Shown here one piece after another: positions 36,893 through 50,003 of a stretch of DNA of 64,000 nt. Source of the stretch: Tillus elongatus (Eukaryota > Arthropoda > Insecta > Coleoptera > Cleridae); contig OZ023269.1 of the NCBI GenBank assembly GCA_964006375.1, forward strand, positions 130,564,809-130,628,808. The letters run 5' to 3'. A program made the translations under genes and the position numbers. The notes under the pieces are model-generated. The model made no database searches and was not told where the DNA came from. It was given only the letters and a program-made list of their open reading frames with translations. Each line of letters begins with the position of its first letter. Position 1 is the first letter of the stretch.

Positions 36893-37612
36893 TATTTCAA
36901 CAACACACTACGAGGACTTACAGCCTAAATACTATCGTACCGTGAGTGTCGACAAGGAGGAGAGAGGCAACTTGTTAATTCGGGACTTGAAGGTTTGAAG
37001 GTTCGGAGGAGAAGGAAAAACATGTGCCGGCAAGGAATTCCACAACTTGGAAGTCCTCGGGACAAAAGAGCAGCCATAACAAGATGTTCTATGTCTGGTG
37101 ACCTGGACAGTAAAAGGGTGCATTCGCAAGCAAGAGTCTTTGTTTTTGATGTGGTTATTAAACAAGTTTTTTGCCTCAGAAAGAATGCGGACATAGCGGT
37201 TTCTTGCGTCGTTAAATGCTTTACGTTTTTCTTGACTGGGACTGTGCAGAAGCGTTTTGTGAGCTTTGACCTTTTCAAGTCTGGCTTTGTCACAGGATTT
37301 AGAGAGCCAGAGCTGTTGAGTGGCTGAAGAGGTTTTCTATGTACGTGGAATAAATAATTCCATGCCAGCTTGGATAATTTCGGTGACGTTTTGTGAGATA
37401 TCAGAGGGGTCAGTGTGAGAGAAGCAGATAGACGCCCATAGAAATGAGGAAAAATAATCCTGTATTTCGTCCCTGTTCGCGGAGTTGTAGTGCCAAACGA
37501 TACGTGGGTGTGATGACTGTGTGACCTCAGGTTTCATTGCGCAGGAAGCAGTGACCATGCCCTGGTCTGAGCAACCAATGGGGACGGTGACTGATATCTT
37601 ATAGCAGCAATG
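36893..37612 (-). pseudogene. LINE-A copy 4, internally deleted
   Basis: From the 3' UTR (36893-36935) through the C-terminal block (RTSKLWNSLPAHVFPSPPN) to about 37127. It then joins directly to the linker after the endonuclease (37140-37330) and the end of the endonuclease domain up to 37612. The whole reverse transcriptase is missing. A few bases of filler (CAAGCAAGAGTC) sit at the joint. A frame of 122 codons reads across it by chance. Confidence 0.88.
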
Positions 37613-37619
37613 CAATAAA

Positions 37620-38065
37620 AGTGTGGTGCTGCAACTAGCGCTTCTCTCAACATAATTATGAAATCACCCTTTTTCTCATAGACTTCGTTTCTCCTACTTA
37701 TCGGCCGACCTTACTACAACTTTTAGAAAAGGAGACAGATATTATCCTAAAAATTACAGTCAAATAGATTGCATTTTAAAGCAATACTGATAGAGATGCA
37801 TAAACATTCTGACAGACTGGTTTACTTTAATCATAGTTATAATACAAGACGATGAAGCGATTGCAGAGAGGGTAAATGTAAGAAAAGTATTAGACAGTCA
37901 CCTTATGCTTACCTGGGGAAAATTTTGTTTAACCTTACCCCCAATGAAGTAAAACGTAGTGCTTCACAGTCGACAATATAAACGGTGCTGGAATAGGATA
38001 TCCTCCGGTAATCTTGAGACCGGCCTATATCTGAGAAAAGAAGAATGGAGACTAGAAACAGATAA
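37620..38065. other. No feature seen
   Basis: No recognised repeat or domain between LINE-A copy 4 and the next E3 unit. Confidence 0.5.
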
Positions 38066-38072
38066 AAAAAGT

Positions 38073-38362
38073 CTGGACGCAGCAAGTGCGTTATGGTAGT
38101 GAATTTTCATTTAATGTTCCTAATAACAAATATGTTTTTTTTTTTAAAGAAAGCAGGCATGTATAACCTATATAGTAGAAACAATGTACCATATTTCATC
38201 AAAATGACTTAATTTTTTGAAAATGTACAAACATTTTCCGAAAATAAACTTTAAATGTTTCCGAAAAAACTGGCCAACGAATCTTAGGTTAATATTAAAT
38301 TGAGTTATTGAAATTTGAAATTTTGTGAATATTCGCTAGTACAACGCACTTGCTGCGTCCAG
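38073..38362 (-). mobile_element. Inverted-E3 unit, reversed copy
   Basis: 290 bp, with interior TATAACCTATATAGTAGAAA (reverse of the other units). Flanked by AAAAGT and TAAAAA. Confidence 0.85.
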
Positions 38363-40010
<1,648 letters not shown>

Positions 40011-40252
40011 GAACATTTTTGTTTCTACACAGATTTGGCGAATTTCTGTAACTACTCTTGCTGTTAATTATTTTGCGCGTTCTTTTTTTCTTTTTGGAAA
40101 TAGAACTGATGGGTTGCTGTTATAGTTGGATATTTCTCTGACTTGCTTTTGGGAGAATTGGAAGCTAAAAAATGGGGCGAAGAGAGAGGGATGGGAGTAC
40201 AGATTTTGTGATTTATTTTATAAATAGCAAAAATTTTGACAATTACAAATAT

Positions 40253-40599
40253 CTGTGTGTTTTGTTTCTTTAACGTCGGCTTATTTCCGCGACTATGGCC
40301 AATCACCGACGCTAGGGAGCAGTTTCTCCTCACTATCCTGGAAATTTTACCGAACCCCTGCCTTTCCGTAAGGCACCTTTAACGTGCCCGACATCGCATG
40401 GACACGGGACCGACGGCTTTACGCCCCCTTCGAAGGGCGGAACGTGCAGACATTGAACTTTATCTAATACAATGCCAGAACCTTGGTTGATGTTTATGTT
40501 ACAGTTTGTACTGAAAAAGTGAAAGGAGTACCCTGGGATCGAACCCAGTACCCTTTGGCTCAGAGGCACACGTTCTTACCCCTGAACCACCGAGGTTCT
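40253..40599 (-). mobile_element. SINE-A copy 5 with 13-bp target duplication
   Basis: Minus-strand, nearly full length. CAATTACAAATAT at 40240-40252 and CAATTATAAATAT at 40600-40612 (one mismatch) are the target duplication. The head is at the high-coordinate end with the B-box intact. Confidence 0.92.
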
Positions 40600-40614
40600 C
40601 AATTATAAATATTC

Positions 40615-41625
40615 TGAGTACTACGTGGGTTTTGGTTTTCTAATTCCCGAAATGTAGGTTTTGTGGATAACCACCTATTCGTTCTTTTTTTTTAATAAAC
40701 GTACATTATTAATATTATATTATTATTATTGTAATTATATTTACAAATCTACCACAAAATATTGTGGAATTTCTCAAATTTTAAATTGTTTCTTTGATAT
40801 TTTAAACAATGAAACGATGAATGGGGGCTTATTTTATAATTTAATGAAACTTTTTTTTTATTGTATTTTGATATTTTTTTACCATTTTCTTAAATAAGAA
40901 GGCATAAAGTTAAAATTTACAGATGTGTTCACTTGTAAATAATATTTTTACCGTCGGCCACTCAACTGCCCTAGTCAATTATTGTCCATCTGGTTGTAAA
41001 ACTTGGGAAATCTTGTTATAGCAAGAAAAATAAGACGTATTTACTCAACAAGTTTATTGCATTCACACAATTTTGGTCCTTCTGGCTTTAGAAAACGTTC
41101 TGGTAGAATTCGTAGGCATGGAGTGGTGTCTTTCAGCGTAGAGAACAGAGTAATACAGAGTAATAGTGAAATAGCCGTAGCATCCCGGCTTCCAGCTTTC
41201 CAAGACTCTATCTAGTAGCTGAGTGGATGCAATATCAATAAAATTCCCCAGTAAATTGAAACGGGCAATTTTTAGACTACGCCAAATACGTCATTAAGAT
41301 GTGTTTTACGCAAGGCCCATTTCGTGTAACAATCGATTCTGATTATAGTGGATGCGGCTCAAGTTTCCACTTCCTTGTCCCTGTGGAAACTGCATCCACC
41401 AATTTCATCATCTCGTTATATTTCAGTCAGTGGCGCTACAGAATATTTAAGTTTCTACAAAATGTATTTGATAGTTTAGTTAACAAACAGATTTAACCAA
41501 AAAGTAAGAATAAGCAAAGTTTTTTTAAAAATCAATTAGTCAAAATCATGACTTTGTGACCAATTGACCAATTCAAGAAACTTTATAACAACACAAAAAC
41601 TAATGAGAGTGTTTTATTCACGTGA
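40615..41625. other. No repeat seen; short frames only
   Basis: The plus frames at 41003-41215 (70 codons) and 41299-41496 (65 codons) have no recognisable domain. A modest inverted repeat is formed by AGTTTCCAC near 41359 and GTGGAAACT near 41382. Confidence 0.45.
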
Positions 41626-41629
41626 TCAG

Positions 41630-42460
41630 ATCAAATCATATTTGTAAGAGAGTTTGGTGGGAATAAAAATTTGCGAGCCTGGAAGAGTGCCCGTGCAGAT
41701 ATCTATAAAAGAGAGAGATGTCACTAACGGCACGTCGGTGGGCAAGGGATGGCAGCCTTTGGGTGACGGTAGGGTCTCCGAGAGACGTATAGCCCTCTTT
41801 TGAGTGGAGTCCAGGATAGCAAGTGAAGAAGTGGCAGCGGCACCCCAGATGTGGGAGCAGTATTCGAGGTTTGGCCTTATTTGTGAAGTATATAAGGTAT
41901 AGAGATTAGCTGGTAAAAAGTATTTGCGAGCCTGGAAGAAGAAACCTAATTTCTTAGCAGCCGCTTCTGCAATTGATGTGACATGTTGGTGCCAATTGAG
42001 ATTTAGATCCACATAAATGCCGACAAGTGAAAAGGACTCATTACTTGGAATAACTTGGTTGTTCATTGTAATGGATCTAGGGCCGGTGTATCTCTTATGG
42101 GATAGGAAGCAAGACTGAGATGTGGTGGAGTTGCATTGTATAAGATTTCTACTTTCCCAGTCTAATATTTTTTGGAGATCCACAGAGACAGAACCCTCCA
42201 TGAGTCTGCGATCCTCATCTAATTGGGCTAATGAGACAGGCTTAGAATATTGTATATTTGAGTGGAGGGTGCTGTCGTCCGCGTAACTGTGAACTGTGTT
42301 GGATGTGCTAGAGAGGAGATCATTGATGTGAAGAAGAAACAAAGTAGGGGCTAAAGCTGAACCTTGAGGGACTCCTGCATTAATTGGATACAGTTTAGAG
42401 GAATGTCCATCCACGACAACAGAAGTGCTCCGGTTGGAGAGGACATTTGCTGTCCAAGTG
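41630..42460 (-). pseudogene. LINE-A copy 5, reverse transcriptase C-terminal half
   Basis: A 262-codon open frame (42414-41626). Motif B is GVPQGSALAP at residues 14-23 and motif C is YADDSTLH at 44-51, with both aspartates present, followed by a thumb with LVGIYVDLNLNWHQHV. It is the best preserved copy of this region. It lacks motif A and everything upstream, ending at 42460 in the block that codes NRSTSVVVDG. At the low end a scrap of its own middle (TTTGCGAGCCTGGAAG) is joined on, a sign of template switching or rearrangement. It keeps GATATCTATAAAAGAGAG, the seed of the (TA)n array in copy 2. Confidence 0.9.
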
Positions 42461-42592
42461 GAATTGGTGGGTGAAATTTAATTAATTAGACGTAAGCCAC
42501 AATAGACCTAAGGTCGCGGTGGGGGGACTGTAATAGCTCTCTCACAATGAATCTATTATAATCTAAATATGCCGTAACAGTAGTGTAAAATT

Positions 42593-42832
42593 CTTATGAA
42601 AATTCACTACTATAGCGCATTTGCTGCGTCCCGAAAATCTTTTTGTGTGGAGAAGCCGTGAAAACTGTGTACCATTTAGTTACCATAGCTTTCTTATTTT
42701 CGGTGAAAAATTTTCCGAAAGAAAACCCAAATGTTCCTGTAAAAACCGGTCAGATTTTCCTGGCTAACGAACTTATTTAAGCCACTTACGAAAGAACGGT
42801 ACTCCAAAGTTTTAAAAAAATCAGGAGACACA
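42593..42832. repeat. HINE-like mixed fragment
   Basis: E3 in plus orientation at 42597-42636 (CACTACTATAGCGCATTTGC) is followed by a middle block in minus orientation (TTTTCCTGGCTAACGAACTT). It stops exactly where the hammerhead-like remnant begins. Confidence 0.75.
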
Positions 42833-42868
42833 GACTAGTTTCGTCCTCCTTAGGACTCCCCAATATGC
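42828..42868 (-). ncRNA. Hammerhead-like remnant, third family
   Basis: On the minus strand: helix I GCATA with TGTGT (5 pairs, two G-U), TTGGGGA in place of CTGANGA (two changes, 42857-42863), stem II GTCCT with AGGAC and loop AAGG, GAAA (42839-42842), the palindrome CTAG, then TC. All stems pair and only the catalytic core is mutated, so it is a fossil. It is unrelated in sequence to the element at 13084. Confidence 0.6.
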
Positions 42869-42869
42869 C

Positions 42870-43965
42870 TGCGCTCCAGAAAATTGTCATTAAAGTACGC
42901 ATTGCCATAATACGCAATGGATAATAGTGCGAATAGGCTTCCACAGCAGTTTCTATGTACACACAGTACAGCACTAAGGAAGTCGTGGGAAAAAACTATC
43001 GAGCGAAAACCACTAGTCCCTTGGCTAATATCACGACAAGCATGATGTAATTCAATAGGTTTAACTTGAATCTAAACAAGACTAAAGATAAAATTACTTT
43101 TTGCTTTCATGCCGTCTATCTGATGTTTAACCCGCATGCCTTCATTTACAATAATTTGTGATCTGTTCATAATACTGTTTTGGCTACAATGTCTTCTTAA
43201 CATTCTACCTACCTATGTTTGTTCCAAAATTATATACGTTATGGGATCCTATAAATATAAATGACAGCAGTTACATTTTCATGTTATTATTAGTATAGGA
43301 ATTATTATTATTATTACAATAAAGAAATTAGAACGCTTTCTTAGCGTTAATTATTTTAAATATAAGCAGTTGTCACCACATGGTAATATATTTAATAAAA
43401 GCAAACATTTTACCAACAATTTCTCATTAGTTTTTGGTGCTGGTAATTTGTCTGAGACGCCACTGCTCTTGTATCTGCTGTCCAATTCCGATGCCACTTA
43501 GCTTATATACTCACTCTAATGATTCTATTTGACCAGCGGAGGAAACTCAAGTGAAATTCTCTACTCAAATTTCATAATGGATTGGATTTAAGTTCGTTAC
43601 TTCCTCTAAATAAGTTTAGCAAAAATCTCATAATTAAATGGGTTGTATGAAAATGGAATTTCGCAAAAAAATATAAAAAACTGGTAATTGACATAGAGTA
43701 AGTCTATACAATTCAGACCGCGATGTAAACTTCGACAAAAAAAAAGAAATATCTTGTAATTATTCCGTTTTTGGTGTATGTTAAGCCTTAAGTAATCATT
43801 TTTTCTTACCACTGAAAGCAGGAACCTTCTTTATCGGCAGAGGGCAGTGTACAAATTTAACCTCAAAATTGACATATCGGCGGACAGCTTGGTATTTCCA
43901 AATATCACTACCTTTCTTCTTAGGTAAGTCAGTATGGACAATTTTTTCAAGTAGCTCTGAATTAG
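42870..43965. other. No feature seen
   Basis: AT-rich; the short part next to the hammerhead remnant (42870-42990) may belong to its element. No domain is recognised. Confidence 0.45.
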
Positions 43966-43968
43966 TTT

Positions 43969-43970
<2 letters not shown>

Positions 43971-44032
<62 letters not shown>
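43971..44032. repeat. (TA)n array, 62 bp
   Basis: Abuts the 3' end of Penelope-like copy 2. Confidence 0.95.
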
Positions 44033-44036
<4 letters not shown>

Positions 44037-45840
44037 TATACTTGGTTCTCGGGTTGAACCGGGTCCAGAATTTATTAAAACTCGACGTTTAGGCTCCTGT
44101 TTTGGAGCCATTTTCAATAGGTAAAGGAAATATGTAAAGACATGAACTCTAAGGCTCAAGCTGCCTACTTCCCAAATCTCGCAGGAGATCGTCTCTAAGG
44201 TCTCAGTGTGTTCAACCCTAGGCCTAAGAGAGATCTGGCAATTCATTGCAAGTCTTGTATTGTATGTATCGTTTCGTCTATCTGCTTCGTTATCAGTGAA
44301 AGTAGTCGGGTCACGGTCAGGGGCTATAGTCACGGTACTTAAAGGATTAAGAGGATTACAGGGATTTGTTCAGACAGATAATGGGGCAATGAAATTTTCT
44401 ATTAAATTTATTGTGTTTTTGTAATGAAGATATAATAGGTTTCCAAGCAATCGGAAGACGAAGACCATAATCTGTCTTATGTAAACAATCGCGGCGTTTT
44501 TTGATCTCGATTGCTTCGCGGATAATCCTGGTTTTGAAGTTGTAAACCGGAGCAATTGTTTTGGCATTGTCGAAGTCTATTTTGTGTCCTGTATGAAGAT
44601 CATGCATGGCCAGCGCCGATGAGGGGTCCGATTTTCTAACTGCAAGGGTGTGTTCATATATTCGCTTGTGGATGCGTCTATTTGTTTGTCTTACATAAGT
44701 TCGGGAACAGTCAGAACAAGGAATTTCGTTAACTCCGTGGGATTCGTTTGGAATCGTATACTTGGAAGTTCTTATCAGATTTGACCGTTTTTGCTCTGTT
44801 GTGAATATGGTTTTGATATTATGGGTTTTAAAAATTCGGCTGATTTTGTCGGTGACACCTTTAATGTATAGTAAACATGCTGTGGGTTCTTGTGTGGACT
44901 CTTGTCTGTTCTTGTTGTGGTGTAGTGGTTTGCTGTTGTGCGTTTCTAATGTTTCGTAGTATATGATTGTTGTCGTATCCGTTTTTTAGCAATGTCTATC
45001 TTAAAAAGTTTAATTATGTCTGTTTATTGTTGTTGTCCGTTAGTCTAAGGGATCGTGTTACTAGTGTTCGAACCACGGAATTTGGTTGCGTTGGGTGATG
45101 GTGAGATTGGGCGTTAAGATAACGATTAGTGTGGGTTGGTTTTCGGTACACAGTGTAAGAAAATCCTCTGACTGGGTTTTTGGTGAGGCGTACATCTAAG
45201 AAAGGCTAAGAAAAATTATTTTCTATTTCCATGGTGAACTGGATTTGGGAGTTGATGTTATTTAGGTGAGAAAGGAATTCGTCTAGAGATTCTTTACCGT
45301 GTGGCCAGACAGCAAAAGTGTCGTCAACTTATCTTAACCAGCAAGTTGGTTTAAGTTGGGATGAATTCAGGGCGTGGGTTTCGAAGTTTTCCATGAAAAT
45401 GTTAGCCAATGCAGGAGAGAGTGGCGAACCCATTGGAGCACCTCGAACTTGTTTATAAAATTTGTTTTGAAAAAGGAAATAAGTGTTAGATGTGCAGTGT
45501 ACTAGAAGAGCTAAGGTGTCGTGTGAAATATTGTTTATTTTTGAGAATGTCAAGGGTTTCAGATAGAGAAATATTAGTGAATAAGGAAACTATATCAAAT
45601 CTAACTGGGATGTCGTTTTGAGAAATGGTGTTGTTTTGAAGAGGTTCAATGAAATGGGTGGAGTTTTTGACATAGGATGTAGCGTTTTCTACTAATGGTT
45701 GGAGAGTTTTGGCTAGATGTTTTGCAATTTTTTGTGTGGGTGAACAGTGGACACTTACGATAGGGCGAAGGAGAATATCAGGCTTATGGATTTTCGGGAG
45801 ACCGTATTTTTCTTTCTTAGATGTACGCATCACTAACGAA
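44033..45840 (-). pseudogene. Penelope-like element copy 2, reverse transcriptase to 3' end
   Basis: Minus strand, 5'-truncated at 45840. 45833-45486 has KYGLPKIHKPD and FDIVSLFTNI (motif A-like). 45553-45329 has GAPMGSPLSPALANIFM (motif B). The YVDD box is at 45334-45320, where the Tyr codon is TAA (reads LR, stop, VDDTF). Then come YRKPTHTNRYLN and the GIY-YIG domain near 44720-44356 with RTYVRQTNRRIHKRI (usual YVGQT is YVRQT) and KTRIIREAIEIKKRRD. The 3' region to 44033 has a hammerhead-like motif and meets a (TA)n array. In a live element the protein copies RNA and nicks DNA. Stops and shifts make this copy dead. Confidence 0.92.
44080..44118 (-). ncRNA. Degenerate hammerhead at Penelope 3' end (copy 2)
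   Basis: Minus strand: TTGAAAA for CTGANGA, then one extra base, stem II GGCTCC with GGAGCC (perfect, loop AAAACA), TAAA for GAAA, then CGTC. Penelope-like elements are known to carry hammerheads. Here stem II is kept while the core is worn. Confidence 0.55.
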
Positions 45841-45844
45841 AAAT

Positions 45845-46670
45845 TTTGATAATTATGTATGCCTTCTTTTTATTTGATTCCGTCCAAAAAGGACGCTGAA
45901 AGTGTTTTTGCTTAGCATGCAATACGTATTTTTAAAATTTTTTTTAAACTGTGCTCTAAAAAATCTCACTATATATGTGCCTATAGCAGTGTAATACATC
46001 CCCTAATTGAAAAATATAATTACAAAAAAATGCATGTGTATATGACTTTTTTATGCTTGTCTGTAAGTCATGAAATGAAGATTTATATCAAGGGGAGCTG
46101 AGCTGTGAGTTCTGTTTAAAATCACAGATACTTTTTTACGATTTTAACCCGGACAGGGCAGGAGGTAGACTGCGATGTCCTATGTCGAAAGAGCGTTTAC
46201 GCTTATGCTTATCTGTCTTGGTACATCTCACAATTTACGACATGTTAATTATATAGTACGTTGGTCTGTTGGGCTCTGTTATAGGCTCAGCTAGCAGCTA
46301 CCAGCTAGGGTACAAGATTGATGGTTGTTCAAATCAACCTTCAGCGTGCCTCTTTCTAGCTTTAGCTTCCACACCGACACTAACAGCAGAAGTGTTTTAC
46401 TCTTCATAATATCATGCACACACAGCAAAAGGGTGCGATCAATATTCTGCGTTATTTTGGCTGTCTACTGGATATACTTAAAGACAAATTATTCATACCA
46501 TTAAGTTATTTGCTTATTTATAACGTTAAGAAATGTGAATAGACCGTACGCAACATGTGTATTATGGTATTAGGCTTGATATTGACTTACTTTTAAAAAA
46601 ACTGGATCAATTATACAATCTTCTTTAAATGGAATATAAGCAAATTAGAATGCCGTAAAGTTTAGTATAC
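45845..46670. other. No feature seen
   Basis: No repeat or domain recognised. Confidence 0.5.
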
Positions 46671-46676
46671 TTGGTT

Positions 46677-46793
46677 TTAGTGAATCTTCTTCAAAAAATT
46701 CACTAATGAGGAGATCTCGACTTTTGAATTTTGAAAAAAGTCTTCTAATGAACGCGAACTAGGCCGCCTAGAACACATATGCCGGGTGAGTTT

Positions 46794-46876
<83 letters not shown>

Positions 46877-48672
46877 GTGTGTGTATGTAACTCAAAAAGT
46901 AATGGGCTGATTTTGATAGAATTTGGTGAGTAAATTCTTTTTGCAAGTGGATTCGATAAGATTGTTAGCCAGGAAGATCGGACCAGTTTTTCCGGAAAAA
47001 TTTTAGATTTTCTTTGGGGAAAATTCATAACTCCGGAAATAACAAACTCTCCACCAAAATTTATGTCTCTAAGTTGAAAGAAAAAAAAGTTATGGGCACT
47101 TAATAAAGCAAAACTAAAGTGCCACTAAAAGTTGGAGAAGACGCAATACAAAAATATTGTATGTAATATTCCATAAAATGTATATTAGAATGTTTTAGAG
47201 TTATACTACACGTCTCATTTGCTAAAATAGTTGCAAAATCTGCCTCTAAAGACCTTACATATTACAAATAAATAACTTAAGACCATTATCGGTTATCCAC
47301 CTTTCATTGCAGAATGTTATACAAAGCTTACAGTGATGCAATCATTAGATGCATGACTGATGTGCGAAGGGACGCGGTTCAAATCTCACGCTGACTGAAT
47401 TTAAGTGTGAATTTTTTTTCACTTTTTTCGTCTTTAATTAAGTTTTAACGTTATCTGATCAGATTGTGTAAGTCCAATATTTTTAGCGACTTTTTGTTGA
47501 GAATGAAAGATAAGCACTTTTAAGACTTTTAATTCAAGATTAGTAGCAGCTGTTTTTGCCCGTAGTTGGTAAAACCATTCTACAGTTAACCTAGACGTGA
47601 AGATTTGTGACATCAGAAGAGGTTGTTTTCTTCTCTACAACCAGATTCAATTTTTACAGCATCTACACGCAAAATAATTTTCTCTGTGAAGCCACAGAAA
47701 AAGTATCTAGTTCTGTATCTAGATCAGATTTTGGGTACTTTTTAATTTATTTAATTTATTTCTGTTAGCTAATTTTCTTGTACAAAATGTTCTTTTAATA
47801 GCGAATTTTCTTATTAATTAATTAAATGGATTTTCTTTGAAGAAACATGTGTTGCGAATTTTTATATGAAAAAATTATTCGATTGATGGAACATTTTTTA
47901 AACAAAAATAAGGTTTTAATGGATTTTTGTGCAAACAAATTATTTTATTTTCAATTTTAATTACAGATTAGGTACATAATTCGAATTTTATTTATTCTTT
48001 TTGCAACATTTTGTGTAAAAAGATATTTAGCCAGTTTTCGCAGAAATGTTTTGTGCTTCGTAGAAATAATTTTTTGTAAGATGTCTGTGAAATTTTGGCA
48101 ATTAATGATACATGTTTAATAAGTTATAAAAAAAATGTTTACGGATTTTCTTGAAAAATTGTTTGCAAATTTTCATCAAATTTTTGTTGTCTCGTCGATA
48201 AAGTTTTTGTGAAAAATTATATTTTGGTAGGTGAGTCAATAACTTGAAATCGTTGGTTGGCCAGAAAAATCGGTATAGTTTTTTTAATTTATATAATTTA
48301 TTTTTCTTAGCGAATTTTCTTGTGCAAAATGTTCTTTAAATAGCGAATTTTCTCACAAATGAATTTAATAAATTTTCTTTGAAGAAACATTTGAGAATTA
48401 TTGTATGAAATATTGTGCACCTGATGAAACATTTTTGAATGAAATTCGTCAAAAATAAAGTTTTAATAGATTTTCGTGCAAACAAATTATTTTATTTTCA
48501 ATTTTAATTATAGATTAGGTATATCGTTTGAATTTTATGTATGCTTTTAGCAGAATTTTATGTAAAAAATATTTAGCCAAATTTGATGCCTGCTTTCATT
48601 AAAAAAGACATATCTGCCATTAAAAATATTTTTATGAAAATTCACTACCATAACGCAGTTGCTGCCTCCAGG
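46677..48672 (+). mobile_element. HINE-A copy, full length (about 2.0 kb)
   Basis: E5 at 46677-46712 (TTAGTGAATCTTC facing AATTCACTAA), (TA)n at 46796-46873 ending in a short TG run, and A-type interior. A tRNA-like patch lies at 47338-47396 (GACGCGGTTCAAATCTCACG). E3 is at 48634-48670 (GAAAATTCACTACCATAACG), where the stem-loop has two changes (GCAGTTGCTGCCTCC). No frame of note. It is the best plus-strand reference for the family. Confidence 0.85.
46796..46873. repeat. (TA)n array, 78 bp, with TG tail
   Basis: Followed by TGTGTGTGTGTA, a compound microsatellite, in the HINE-A copy. Confidence 0.95.
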
Positions 48673-48679
48673 CTTTTTT

Positions 48680-48945
48680 TCTTGTAACATACAAATCTAA
48701 ATTTTGGTACATAGTTTCCTTTTAATATCGTAAACTTACGTACCAAATTTGGTTACCATAACTTTTCTTTTTTCTGAGATAATTTTTTTTCCGAAAGAAA
48801 ACCCAAAATTTTCCTGGAAAACCTGGTTCGATTTTTCTTGCTAACGAACTTATCTAAGCCACTTACAAAAGGAAGCCACATGCCAAATTTGATCAAAATC
48901 GGAATATTATTTTTTGAGTTATCGGTGTAATACAAAGTCTGCGTC
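48680..48945 (-). repeat. HINE middle block, no ends
   Basis: AAATTTGGTTACCATAACTT and GCTAACGAACTTATCTAAGC match the middle block in minus orientation; no array follows GAGTTATCGGTGTAATAC. Confidence 0.75.
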
Positions 48946-48984
48946 AATTATTTTTATTTAGAGCTAACATTTAACATGAATCAG

Positions 48985-49150
48985 CTTATAAGTACACTTG
49001 GAGAACACCCAAATCACCACAACACATATTTCAGAGACCTTACGATCGTTTCGTTGACAATGTCAACAACTTCAGAGGAAGAAAAATTCTCAATCTCTTG
49101 TAATTATTAGTGCTCATCACAGGTTCCAGTTTTCACATAATGAATGAGCT
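48985..49150 (-). repeat. Hairpin element, half copy
   Basis: ATAAGTACACTTGGAGAACA at the left. The arm contains, on the minus strand, CTGAAGTT, then stem II GTTGAC with GTCAAC, GAAA, CGATCG, TA. The far end has AGTGCTCATCACAGGTTCCA. The stem II sequence differs from the copy at 55690 by two compensating pairs. Confidence 0.75.
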
Positions 49151-49647
49151 TCTTTACAAGTATTTCTTATTGCTCTATCAGTCTGACTTATAAATAATTG
49201 CTGCTTGTCTACTGTGGTTTATTACTTTTACAAGCCACTTTTAACATCTTGTTCTAAAACGATGCTTAGCATATATTAAACTATTTTTCTTTCTCCTTTC
49301 TCCATAACGAACCCAGTTTTTATGTCGGAGAATTTATATAATCGTCTATAAATGAATTATTGTAACGAGGCAAGTAATTAGTAAGGGTTTCTCTCGGGTC
49401 ACGTTTAATTAGTGCCTGAATTACAAATCAATGGCGATGACAAAGACACCTCCTGTCAACAGATGGTTTAGTAGACGAAACACAAACAATCACTTGACCA
49501 CAGCTTAATGTAAGGGTTGCATTCAGAAATCATTATATCAGTCGACGCGTAATTTTACCATTGCTCACAACATATATCACCTTTTACGGATTTTATCGAT
49601 TACTTATTAAACCAATGCTATATCATGCAAAGAATTTTAATTAACCA
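49151..49647. other. No feature seen
   Basis: No repeat recognised; this could be unique host sequence. Confidence 0.5.
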
Positions 49648-49656
49648 TTGCATAAT

Positions 49657-50003
49657 AGCCTCAGTGGTGCAGGGGTAAGATGGTGTGCCTCTGAATCGAA
49701 GGGTATTGGATTCCGGGGTTTTCCTTTCACGTTTTCAATAAAAAGTGTAATAAATTAACATCAACCGAGGTTCTAGCATTGTATTTGAACAGGTTGAATA
49801 TCGGCATGTTCCCCACTTCAGAGGGGTCGTAAAACGGTCGGTCCCGTGTCCATGCGATGTTGGGCACGTTAAATATCCCCACCCTTCTTACAGAAAGGCA
49901 GTGGTTCGGCAAAATTTCCAGGATAGTAAGGTGAAACTGCTCTCTGGCGTCGGTAATTGGCTATAATCGCAAAAATAGGTCGACGTTAAAGTTTAAAAAA
50001 ACG
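49657..50003 (+). mobile_element. SINE-A copy 6
   Basis: Head to tail, with direct repeats TTGCATAAT at 49648-49656 and 50004-50012. The B-box is destroyed (GGATTCCGGGGTTTTCC where others have GGTTCGATCCC), so it could no longer be transcribed from its own promoter. Confidence 0.88.

Noticed and set aside
41340..41400. Structured RNA at AGTTTCCAC and GTGGAAACT
   Set aside because: Short imperfect stem, seen once, no supporting copies.
44080..44118. Active hammerhead at the Penelope 3' end
   Set aside because: Three core bases are changed and one base is extra; kept only as a degenerate motif.
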